From assembly GCF_018129405.1 (NCBI RefSeq), contig NZ_JAFCLP010000002.1:558001-622000 (forward strand): DNA of 64,000 bases, in the 5' to 3' direction. Origin of the DNA: Bradyrhizobium iriomotense. Its GTDB lineage: Bacteria; Pseudomonadota; Alphaproteobacteria; Rhizobiales; Xanthobacteraceae. This document shows positions 22,504-30,209 of this stretch, piece after piece. The stretch's first letter is position 1. Every line of letters starts with the position of its first letter. The position numbers and the translations under genes were made by a program. The notes beneath the pieces were generated by a model, which saw only the letters and a list, made by a program, of their open reading frames with translations, ran no database searches and had not been told where the DNA came from.

Positions 22504-23378
22504 GCCGGCTTCGTCTCGCCGGTCGCGATCCAGATGCCGGCGAAGACCGCGACGAGCCCGATCAGAAGGTTCGCCGTGATCGGCTCGCCGATCAGCAGCG
22601 CGGCCAGCAACGTGGCGGCGATCGGATTGACCGTCATCGTGTTGGCGACGCGGGTCGGTGTCGCCCGCGCCAGCGCCATGACCCAGAGGATGAAGGCGAG
22701 CGCGCCGCCGCCGGCGCCGAGATAGATGCCCGCGATCCACTGCGCCGTGGTGAAATGATCGAGCGCCGCAAAGCTACCCTTCACGAGACCTGCGAGCACC
22801 AGCACCACGGCGCCCGCGCCCATGCCGACCGTGAGGAAGCCGAGCGCGCTCGAGCGCTGCATCAGCGGTCGCGACAAGACGTTGTAGAACGCCATGCAGA
22901 ACACAGCCGCGGTCATGATCAGCTCACCGCGCCACGCTCCCGGCGGACTTTGCGCCAGGCCCGCGGCGAGCGCCGCCGCCACGCCGAGCACGGCGATGCC
23001 CACACCCATGATCTTGCGCGCGGTCAGCCGCTCCACGCCGAGGATCGCGCCGACCACCATGGTGTGCAACGGCAGCGTCGCCAGCGCGAGGCTGGCGCGC
23101 GCCGCGGTCGTGTAGGACACCGCGATATTGTAGAGAATGAAGAAAATGCCGAAGAAGCAGATGCCGAGCAGCGCCACAGCCGGCCAGTCGGAGCGCTGTG
23201 GCCAACGCACACCGAGCAACAGCGCGCATGGCAGCAGGCAGAGGAAGCCGATCCCCCAGCGCAGGGTCGCGAGCAGGACCGGATCGGCGCCGGCGACGAG
23301 ATAGCGCGTGATCGCCGCGGCGGTGCCGCCGATGCTGCTCGAGACAAGCGCGATCGCAACCCCGAGCCACTCCCCCAC
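22500..23378 (-). CDS. EamA/DMT-family transporter
   Basis: The 292-residue protein is built of ten hydrophobic segments in two EamA repeats, the second starting near WRGELIMTAAVFCMAFYNVLSR. The RYLVAGADPVLLATLRWGIGF and ATPTRVANTMTVNPIAATLLAALLIGEPIT segments are typical of drug/metabolite transporters. The start is GTG at 23378, preceded by AGGAGA at 7-8 nt. Probably a small-metabolite exporter; substrate unknown. Confidence 0.88.
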   Translation of the reverse strand: MGEWLGVAIALVSSSIGGTAAAITRYLVAGADPVLLATLRWGIGFLCLLPCALLLGVRWPQRSDWPAVALLGICFFGIFFILYNIAVSYTTAARASLALATLPLHTMVVGAILGVERLTARKIMGVGIAVLGVAAALAAGLAQSPPGAWRGELIMTAAVFCMAFYNVLSRPLMQRSSALGFLTVGMGAGAVVLVLAGLVKGSFAALDHFTTAQWIAGIYLGAGGGALAFILWVMALARATPTRVANTMTVNPIAATLLAALLIGEPITANLLIGLVAVFAGIWIATGETKPA

Positions 23379-23460
23379 GACCGTCTCCTATGCCGGAGCT
23401 TATGCGGGCGGCTAGCACATCCCTGCTGCCATCGGTGTGGCAACAGGGGCTTGCGCGAAG

Positions 23461-24288
23461 CTAGTCGTAAAACTCCGGCGCCATCTTCTGGCTGTCGCGC
23501 TGGGCCTTGTCGTGGTTGATCCAGAGCTGCGCTTTCTCCTTGGCAAGGGTGTCGGCGATCTTCTGCATCGAGGCCGCGGTCTGGTCCTTGCTGACGTTCA
23601 TGCTGGGCACGCGGCGGTTGTCCCAATTGTCTTTGAAGTGCACGGCGTCGCCGGAGAGGACCACCGCGCCGGTCTTGGGCAGCTTCACCAGCAGCGACTG
23701 GTGCCCCGGCGTGTGGCCGGGCGTCGACAGGATGGTTACGCTGCCGTCGCCGAACACATCCTTGTCGCCCGCGAGTTGCTCGACCGGGTGCGAGGGCTTG
23801 AAGCGCGGCTCGTTGTTGGCCCCGGGCCAGTCATATTCGGCCTTCTGCACGTAGAGCGTGGCCTGCGGGAACAGCTCGACATTGCCGGAATGGTCCGGGT
23901 GCGTATGCGAGACGGCCATGGCCTTGATGTCGTCGGGCTTGACACCGAGCTGGTCGAGCTGGGCGGCCAGCGTCTTCGGCCGCCGCCAGGTCACGGCCTT
24001 GGGATCGGCGGGCGTAAGACCATTGGGCATGGCCGCGACGGAGTCCGCGATCCCGGTGTCCCACAGGAACCAGCCCTTGGCGTGCTTGACGAGGTAACAG
24101 CTGTCGACGAAGTCCATCGTCTTGCCCTCGTTGATGCCGGGCGTCCAACGCGAGATGTCGCCGGCAGTGCCCTCGCCGCAATTGAGGACGTAGAGCCTTT
24201 CGACGCCGCTCCTCTCCGACTGCGCCATCGCGGCATGACTGGACAAGGCGAGAGCGACGGCGAAAGCAAGCTTGATCCTGGGCATCAT
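23461..24288 (-). CDS. Periplasmic metallo-beta-lactamase-fold hydrolase, N-acyl homoserine lactonase-like
   Basis: The 275-residue protein starts with a Sec signal (MMPRIKLAFAVALALSSHAAMAQ). The dinuclear metal motif is SHTHPDHSGN (H-x-H-x-D-H), with later metal-binding His in STPGHTPGHQS and Asp in LSGDAVHF. The LNCGEGTAGDISRWTPG opening is typical of the AHL-lactonase (AttM/AiiA-like) group, which opens lactone rings of quorum signals; export to the periplasm is seen in some subgroups. GGAGGA lies before the tandem ATG at 24288/24285. A role in quorum quenching is inference. Confidence 0.82.
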   Translation of the reverse strand: MMPRIKLAFAVALALSSHAAMAQSERSGVERLYVLNCGEGTAGDISRWTPGINEGKTMDFVDSCYLVKHAKGWFLWDTGIADSVAAMPNGLTPADPKAVTWRRPKTLAAQLDQLGVKPDDIKAMAVSHTHPDHSGNVELFPQATLYVQKAEYDWPGANNEPRFKPSHPVEQLAGDKDVFGDGSVTILSTPGHTPGHQSLLVKLPKTGAVVLSGDAVHFKDNWDNRRVPSMNVSKDQTAASMQKIADTLAKEKAQLWINHDKAQRDSQKMAPEFYD

Positions 24289-24375
24289 CCCTGGTCCTCC
24301 TTGGCAAGCGTTTGGGAAGCTGCGACCGGGGATCAACCCCGGCCGCGCCACAGAATTCCGCATCCGCCGATCACA

Positions 24376-25350
24376 TCAGTGCGGACAGGTCTCGACTTCG
24401 ACTGTGACGTGGCTGAGGCCCTTCAGCCCGGCGAGCCGCTTCTTGTAGACGGCTGGCTGCTTCGGCTTGTCCGACACTACGGACACCAGCACGGCGCAAT
24501 GACCGGGGCCGACCTGCCACAGATGCAGATCGGTGACACGATCCTCGCCGACCTCCATGCGGGCCCGGATCACCCGCTCCAGCGTCTCGTCGGCGCGGAC
24601 GTCGAGCAGGACCGCGCCCGACGACTTGATCAGGCCGAACGCCCAGCTTGCGATCACGGCGCTGCCGATCAGGCCCACGGCCGGGTCGGCCCAGACCCAG
24701 CCCGAATACATCGCGACCACAAGGGCGCCGATCGCCAGCACCGAGGTCGCTGCGTCCGCCATGACGTGGACGTAAGCCGCGCGAAGGTTGTTGTCGTGAT
24801 GATGGTGGTGGTGATCATGGTCGTGGTCATGATCGTCGTCATCGTGATGCGCATTGCTGTGGCCATGATCGTGGCCGTGATGATGATGGTCGTGGCTATC
24901 GCGCAGCAGCCACGCGCTGGCGAGGTTGACGCACAGCCCCAGCGCGGCCACCGCGATTGCCTCGCCGTAGACGATCGGTACCGGCGTGATCAGCCGCAGC
25001 ACGCTCTCATAGGCGATCTCGACCGCGATCAGGCCAAGGATGATCGCGCTGGAGAAGGCGGCGAGATCGCCGAACTTGCCGGTGCCGAAGGTGAAATGCG
25101 CATTGCCCAGATGCCGGCGCGCGAAGCGGTAGGCGAAGGCGGCAATGCCGAGCGCGGCCGCATGCGTTCCCATGTGCCAGCCATCGGCCAGAAGCGCCAT
25201 CGAGCCGAACAGCGAGCCGGCCACGATCTCGCCGACCATCATGACCAGCGTCAGCACGACCACGAGCCAGGTGCGCCGCTCGTTCTCGTCGTGCTTCTCG
25301 CCGAGGAAGGCGTGATCATGGGTCCACTGTTCAATGGAGTGGGAATGCAT
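24376..25350 (-). CDS. dmeF: Cation diffusion facilitator, DmeF-type (Co/Ni efflux)
   Basis: CDF proteins export divalent metals in exchange for protons. The 324-residue protein has six hydrophobic segments, the metal sites GWHMGTHAAA (in helix 2) and HVMADAATSV (in helix 5), and a His/Asp-rich cytoplasmic loop at about residues 151-186 with more than twenty His. The start MHSHSIEQWTHDHAFLG matches DmeF, which in rhizobia confers cobalt and nickel resistance. In Rhizobium and Agrobacterium dmeF is usually preceded by the dmeR repressor gene; none is visible here. A minus-strand promoter candidate lies at 25383-25411. Confidence 0.9.
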   Translation of the reverse strand: MHSHSIEQWTHDHAFLGEKHDENERRTWLVVVLTLVMMVGEIVAGSLFGSMALLADGWHMGTHAAALGIAAFAYRFARRHLGNAHFTFGTGKFGDLAAFSSAIILGLIAVEIAYESVLRLITPVPIVYGEAIAVAALGLCVNLASAWLLRDSHDHHHHGHDHGHSNAHHDDDDHDHDHDHHHHHHDNNLRAAYVHVMADAATSVLAIGALVVAMYSGWVWADPAVGLIGSAVIASWAFGLIKSSGAVLLDVRADETLERVIRARMEVGEDRVTDLHLWQVGPGHCAVLVSVVSDKPKQPAVYKKRLAGLKGLSHVTVEVETCPH

Positions 25351-25382
25351 CGAATTCTCCAGAAGATTCAGGTCTCGAGGAC

Positions 25383-25411
25383 ACTATAGACCCGCGGCCG
25401 CCGATTTTCTA
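25383..25411 (-). promoter_or_regulatory. Candidate sigma-70 promoter of dmeF
   Basis: On the minus strand a TAGAAA (-35, 4 of 6) and a TATAGT (-10, 5 of 6) are separated by 17 nt. The expected transcription start is about 25 nt upstream of the dmeF ATG. Confidence 0.5.
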
Positions 25412-25431
25412 AGGCCCAAACGTCCCGCGGA

Positions 25432-25460
25432 TTGACAGTTCCGCTTAGTTTAGCTGTAAT
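25432..25460 (+). promoter_or_regulatory. Sigma-70 promoter of the chrB-like/chrA operon
   Basis: A perfect TTGACA and a TGTAAT (5 of 6) are separated by exactly 17 nt. They lie about 85 nt upstream of the start at 25546 and 20 nt from the dmeF promoter, facing away from it. Confidence 0.72.
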
Positions 25461-25545
25461 CAGCCCATGGGGATTTGAGCGATCTCCCCACGAGGCGACA
25501 TGCCCAAGTATCGCGTCCCGTTTAGTTCCTACGAGGACGCTCAAC

Positions 25546-26364
25546 ATGTCTACTTTCACGACCATATCATCCGATAAATTGGCGCGCCTGATCGGCACGG
25601 CCAATGCACCTGTCCTGATCGACGTCCGCACGGAGGAGGATTTTGCCGCCGACCGGCGGCTGATCCCCGGCTCCATCAGGCGCAGCCACGAGAACGTGAC
25701 GGACTGGGGCGGCGAGTTCGCCGGCCGCCGGGCCGTCGTCTCGTGCTTCCGCGGTGAGAAGCTCGCGCAGGGCACGGCGGCCTGGCTCCGCCAGCTCGGC
25801 GTGGAGGCCGAGACGCTGGAGGGCGGCTTCGAGGGCTGGAAGGCGGCCAAGCTGCCGCTCCTCGACACCCGGAAGCTGCCGCCGCGCGACGCGCAGGGGC
25901 GCACCGTCTGGGTCACGCGGGCGCGGCCGAAGATCGACCGTATCGCCTGCCCCTGGCTGATCCGCCGCTTCGTCGATCCCAACGCGGTGTTCCTCTACGT
26001 GGCGCCGTCCGAGGTGGTCGCCGTTGGCGAGCGCTTTGGCGCAGCCCCCTTCGACATCGAGAACGTGTTCTGGAGCCACCGCGGCGAGCTCTGCACCTTC
26101 GACGTCATGATCGAGGAGTTCGGGATTGCGACGCCGGCCCTGCTCCGGCTCGCGACGCTGGTGCGCGGCGCCGACACCGCGCGGCCGGATCTGGCGCCGG
26201 AGGCACCGGGCCTGCTCGCGGCCTCGCTCGGGCTGTCGCGGATGTACGATGACGATCTCGAGCAGCTCGAGGCCGGCATGCTGCTCTACGATGCCTTCTA
26301 CCGCTGGTGCCGCGACGCCACCACCGAGACCCACAACTGGCCGACCAACAAGGTGAAGGCGTAA
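25546..26364 (+). CDS. Rhodanese-chromate resistance (ChrB C-terminal) fusion protein
   Basis: The 272-residue protein has an N-terminal rhodanese domain (about 1-105) with the active-site loop SCFRGEK (Cys67). A ChrB C-terminal-type domain follows from TVWVTRARPKIDRIACPWLIRRF onward. In chromate-resistance operons, ChrB proteins act as chromate-sensing regulators or with ChrA. This version has no clear DNA-binding N-terminus but a rhodanese instead. The ATG at 25546 follows GAGGACG; an upstream in-frame ATG at 25432 lies inside the promoter. Its TAA stop overlaps the chrA ATG by one base. Confidence 0.87.
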   Translation: MSTFTTISSDKLARLIGTANAPVLIDVRTEEDFAADRRLIPGSIRRSHENVTDWGGEFAGRRAVVSCFRGEKLAQGTAAWLRQLGVEAETLEGGFEGWKAAKLPLLDTRKLPPRDAQGRTVWVTRARPKIDRIACPWLIRRFVDPNAVFLYVAPSEVVAVGERFGAAPFDIENVFWSHRGELCTFDVMIEEFGIATPALLRLATLVRGADTARPDLAPEAPGLLAASLGLSRMYDDDLEQLEAGMLLYDAFYRWCRDATTETHNWPTNKVKA

Positions 26365-27749
26365 TGGATATTCGCAGCCTTCAAACGGGAGCTGATGCCG
26401 GTCACGGCATCAGCTTCAACGAGGCCTTCCGCGTCTGGCTTCGCGTCGCCTGCCTGAGCTTTGGCGGGCCCGCGGGCCAGATCGCGGTGATGCACCGCAT
26501 CCTGGTCGAGGAGAAGAAGTGGATCTCCGAGGGCCGTTTCCTGCATGCGCTGAACTACTGCATGCTGCTGCCGGGACCGGAGGCGCAGCAGCTTGCGACC
26601 TATGTCGGCTGGCTGATGCATCGGACCGCCGGCGGCCTGATGGCGGGCGGGCTGTTCGTCCTGCCCGGCATCATCGCCATCATGGCCCTGAGCTACATCT
26701 ACGCGGCTTTCGGCAATGTCAGCTTCGTCGAGGCACTGTTCTTCGGCCTCAAGGCCGCCGTGCTCGCCATCGTCGTCGAGGCCGTGGTGCGCGTCGGCAA
26801 GCGCGCGCTGAAGAACCGCATCATGATCGCGCTCGCTGCGATCGCCTTCGTCGCGATCTTCTTCTTCGCCGTCCCCTTCCCGATCATCATCATCGCCGCC
26901 GGCGTGATCGGATATATCGGCGCAAGGCAAGGCCGTCCGGAATTTGCCCCGGCCGGTCACGGTCCCGGCGGCAGCAGCGCCGCGATCGACAGCATGCTCG
27001 GCGAGGCCGTGCCCGATCACGTCAAACCCGACACCGGCCGCGCGATCCGCGTGGGCGCGCTGTGGCTCGCGCTCTGGCTGGTGCCCGTGATCGCGCTGCT
27101 CGCAGCGCTGGGACAGGCCAACGTGTTCAGCCAGATCGCGCTGTTCTTCTCGAAGATGGCGCTGGTCACCTTCGGCGGCGCCTATGCGGTGCTGGCCTAT
27201 GTCGCCCAGCAGGCGGTCGAGCATTATCACTGGCTGAAGCCGCACGAGATGCTCGACGGCCTCGGCATGGCCGAGACCACGCCGGGCCCGCTGATCATGG
27301 TGCTGCAGTTCGTGGGCTTCATGGCGGCCTATCGCGATCCGGGCGGACTGTCGCCGATGGTCGCGGCAACCTTCGGCGGCCTGCTCGCAACCTGGGTCAC
27401 CTTCACGCCCTGCTTCCTCTGGATCTTCGTCGGCGCCCCCTACATCGAGCGGCTACGCGGCAACACAGGCCTTGCCGGCGCGCTCAGCGCGATCACCGCC
27501 GCGGTCGTCGGCGTGATCCTCAACCTCTCGATCTGGTTCGCGCTGCACACCCTGTTCCGCGAGACCGCGCCGGTGCACGCCTTCCCGTTCGCGTTCGACC
27601 GGCCGGTGCTGACCAGCGTCGATATCCCGGCGCTGCTGCTGGCGATCGCGGCGGCGACCGCCATCTTCCGGTTCAAGCTCGGGATGCTGACGGTGCTGGC
27701 GGGCAGCTGCGCGGCGGGCGTGGCGCTACGGCTGGCGGGGGTCATTTAG
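26364..27749 (+). CDS. chrA: Chromate efflux transporter ChrA (long-chain type)
   Basis: ChrA exports chromate across the inner membrane. The 461-residue protein has two homologous halves, each starting with the CHR motif: FRVWLRVACLSFGGPAGQIAVMHR in the first, and FFSKMALVTFGGAYAVLAYVAQQAVE in the second. The LPGPEAQQLATYVGW and AETTPGPLIMVLQFVGF segments are the paired conserved motifs. The ATG at 26364 shares its first base with the TAA stop of the upstream gene, so the two are translationally coupled. Confidence 0.94.
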   Translation: MDIRSLQTGADAGHGISFNEAFRVWLRVACLSFGGPAGQIAVMHRILVEEKKWISEGRFLHALNYCMLLPGPEAQQLATYVGWLMHRTAGGLMAGGLFVLPGIIAIMALSYIYAAFGNVSFVEALFFGLKAAVLAIVVEAVVRVGKRALKNRIMIALAAIAFVAIFFFAVPFPIIIIAAGVIGYIGARQGRPEFAPAGHGPGGSSAAIDSMLGEAVPDHVKPDTGRAIRVGALWLALWLVPVIALLAALGQANVFSQIALFFSKMALVTFGGAYAVLAYVAQQAVEHYHWLKPHEMLDGLGMAETTPGPLIMVLQFVGFMAAYRDPGGLSPMVAATFGGLLATWVTFTPCFLWIFVGAPYIERLRGNTGLAGALSAITAAVVGVILNLSIWFALHTLFRETAPVHAFPFAFDRPVLTSVDIPALLLAIAAATAIFRFKLGMLTVLAGSCAAGVALRLAGVI

Positions 27750-27935
27750 GAAGTGTAGCGCCTCCATTTTCACCGCCGGACGGACGTGAGCGGCAGCATT
27801 CTCGGCATGTGTGGGGCGCATCACCGACGTTAACCCTGTCGGTAAATGATCCGTCGTGAGCCGGCCGCCCGCCGACAAGTTGCCTTATTGGAGCGGAGAA
27901 TTTTCAGCAGCACTAACGCAGGTTAGAGGCGCATT

Positions 27936-28391
27936 ATGCTGAGAATGGCGTTGTTGGGCCTCCTGATCCTGCTGACTGTAGGAATGCTGTCGGCCATGGA
28001 GCTGAGAGCTCCACCGCGTCGCGCAGCCGCGGTCGCCGAGCAAAAAACAGACATTTCCGCTTCACATGGCGCGCTGGCGAAAGCTGATCGCCTTGAAATT
28101 GTTGCTGTGAGCAGCGAGACGCCGACGCAGGCTGCTGTGGTTGAAGACCGTGCCGCTCCCCCGGAAGACATCCATATTGGTTCGTCCGAGCCGAAGCCGA
28201 TTGCCCGTCATCGGCACAATTCGAAGAAGATCGCGGCCGCTGAACGTCCCAAGCCGAAGCCAAGAGCAATCGCTATCAAGCAAACCGCCAATTTCCAGCG
28301 TCCAAAGGCCGCCAGCAATACCGAGCCCTGTCGGCTCAAGGCGTTTGGCGGTTTGCTCAAGGCGCTGAATCTGACCGGTTGCGAAATCTGA
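27936..28391 (+). CDS. Membrane-anchored or secreted protein of unknown function
   Basis: The 151-residue protein has an N-terminal hydrophobic helix (MLRMALLGLLILLTVGMLSAM) that is either a signal anchor or a signal peptide. A long Ala/Pro/Lys-rich low-complexity region follows, then a short conserved-looking C-terminus with two Cys (NTEPCRLKAFGGLLKALNLTGCEI) that could form a disulfide. No family recognised. The gene stands alone between chrA and a repeat. Confidence 0.6.
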   Translation: MLRMALLGLLILLTVGMLSAMELRAPPRRAAAVAEQKTDISASHGALAKADRLEIVAVSSETPTQAAVVEDRAAPPEDIHIGSSEPKPIARHRHNSKKIAAAERPKPKPRAIAIKQTANFQRPKAASNTEPCRLKAFGGLLKALNLTGCEI

Positions 28392-28541
28392 GTATCCCTC
28401 TGGGGCGTGGCCCCGTCGACCGTTATCCGTCGGGCAAAACAGAGAGGTCAAACTCGGGCGACATGCGCCGCGAGAATGCGAACGCTCGCCCGCTGTTTGA
28501 AACCTGTAGCGGAGCGATGACCTGTCTAGCCTCACTCTCGG

Positions 28542-28647
28542 TGTCATCGCCCGGCTTGACCGGGCGATCCAGTACTCCGAGATGGTCGTGATCGAGAAGA
28601 GAGGCCGCGGCGTACTGGATGCCCCGGTCAAAGCCGGGGCATGACAC
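28542..28647. repeat. Composite palindromic repeat, family A
   Basis: The left end is TGTCATCGCCCGGCTTGACC and the right end GCCGGGGCATGACA, with CCAGTA/TACTGG inside. It lies between convergent gene ends (the unknown gene before it and the GMC oxidoreductase gene). Confidence 0.82.
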
Positions 28648-28660
28648 TGTCGTTGTCGCG

Positions 28661-30205
28661 CTACCGCATCATCATCCGCGCAATCGCCTCCCCGATCACC
28701 ACGGTGGTGAAATGGGTGTTGGCGCGGCAATCGGACGGCATGATCGAGGCATCGGCGACGCGCAGGCCGTTGATCCCTTTCACGGTGCCATCGGGGTTGA
28801 CCACGCCATCGGCGTCGCCAGCGCCGCTCATGCGACAGCTGCCCGCGGCGTGCTGGATGTCGCCGGTCTCGCGCCGCAGCAGCGCATCGAGCTCGTGATC
28901 GGGCAGGTTAGCTGCCTGCGGCAGCGTCAGGTCGGTGTCGGTCAGCCTGATCCAGTCGGCGATGCCTGATAGCGCGGGCTGCGAGGTGATCACGGCCAGC
29001 CGTTTCACCGCATCCATCATCCGCAGCATGTCGCGGGGATCGGCCAGCATGTTCTCCTCGACGACAGGATCGATCGCGGGATCGGTCGAGGCCAATTTGA
29101 GCGTTCCACGCGAATAGGCGTTGAACAGCCCGGCGCCGATCGCGCCGGGCACGCCGATGCCGCGATGATTGAACGCGATCAGGATCATGTCGCGCTTGCC
29201 GCCATTGGCGAGGCCCGAGGAATAGGTCACGCAGCAATTGGTGTGGCGGGTATCCGGATCGCTCGGCCGCAGGTTCTCGCGGAGCTGGATGGTGGCGCGA
29301 AACAGCGGGTGGTCGAAGAAGTGGCGGCCGACCGGCAGATCGCGCTCGACCGCGATGCCCATCGCCTTCAGCTCCCCTGCCGGGCCGATGCCCGAGCGCA
29401 GCAGGATCGCCGGACTGTGGATCGCGCCGGCGCACAGCACGATCTGACGCGCGCTGATCTCGTGGGTGCCCTGCCCCTCGACATGGACCCGGACGCCGGT
29501 TGCCCGTCCGTCGCTGATCAGGACACGATCGACCAGCGCGTGGCCGCGGATCTCCAGATTGGCGCGGCCGCGCGCGGGCTCCAGATAGCCCTCATTGGTG
29601 GTGATGCGTCGGCTGTCGCGGCTGTTGATGGGATAGCAGGCAACGCCCTCACCATCGGGACCGTTGAGGTCGGCGCACCATGGGTAGCCGCTGGCCAGCG
29701 CGGCATCGCGCAAGCCGCGATCGATTGGGCCCCATTTCTCGGGCGGCGCGCGGTAGACCGGGAGCGGTCCGCCACTGCCGTGGCCTGCGGCGTCGCCGAA
29801 CTCCAGATCGTCCTCGATCACGGAGAACAGCGGCATCACCTCCTTGGCCGACCAGCCGGTGCAGCCATTGGCGGCCCATTCGTCGAAGGCATCCGCAACG
29901 CCGCGGATCGCGATCTGGCCGTTCATCATCGACGAGCCGCCGAGCCCCTTGCCGCGCCAGTAGAAGCGCGGCTCCTGCCCCGCCACGCGGCGTGTCAGAA
30001 GATCGGGCCATTGCCATTTTTCCTGATATTCGCGCTTGTGGATGATCGGAATCGGATTGGGCGTCCTCACTTCCCAGGGCGCTTCATCAGCGCGCCAGTC
30101 GAGACCGGCCTCTAACAGCAGCACGCGGCGTGCGGGATCTTCGGAGAGCCTTGCGGCCACAGCGGCGCCGGCGGAACCGCCGCCGACAACAATGACATCG
30201 TACAT
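28661..30205 (-). CDS. GMC-family FAD oxidoreductase (alcohol/choline dehydrogenase-like)
   Basis: The 514-residue protein starts with the FAD-binding motif YDVIVVGGGSAGAAVAARLSE. It contains the GMC signature RGKGLGGSSMMNGQIAIRG (GMC motif 1) and GAIHSPAILLRSGIGP (motif 2). The C-terminus carries HAAGSCRMSG and SDCRANTHFTTVVIGEAIARM, with the catalytic His in the last segment. GMC enzymes oxidise alcohols or similar substrates with an FAD cofactor. An upstream TTG at 30220 would overlap the binding-protein gene; ATG 30205 with GAGAAG is preferred. It lies 4 nt after an orphan binding-protein gene, so the pair probably works on one substrate. Confidence 0.9.
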   Translation of the reverse strand: MYDVIVVGGGSAGAAVAARLSEDPARRVLLLEAGLDWRADEAPWEVRTPNPIPIIHKREYQEKWQWPDLLTRRVAGQEPRFYWRGKGLGGSSMMNGQIAIRGVADAFDEWAANGCTGWSAKEVMPLFSVIEDDLEFGDAAGHGSGGPLPVYRAPPEKWGPIDRGLRDAALASGYPWCADLNGPDGEGVACYPINSRDSRRITTNEGYLEPARGRANLEIRGHALVDRVLISDGRATGVRVHVEGQGTHEISARQIVLCAGAIHSPAILLRSGIGPAGELKAMGIAVERDLPVGRHFFDHPLFRATIQLRENLRPSDPDTRHTNCCVTYSSGLANGGKRDMILIAFNHRGIGVPGAIGAGLFNAYSRGTLKLASTDPAIDPVVEENMLADPRDMLRMMDAVKRLAVITSQPALSGIADWIRLTDTDLTLPQAANLPDHELDALLRRETGDIQHAAGSCRMSGAGDADGVVNPDGTVKGINGLRVADASIMPSDCRANTHFTTVVIGEAIARMMMR

Positions 30206-30209
30206 CGCG

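Noticed and set aside
24775-24905. Highly repetitive GTGATGATG-like stretch that could look like a tandem-repeat array
   Set aside because: It encodes the His/Asp-rich loop of DmeF on the minus strand; it is protein-coding, not a CRISPR or satellite.
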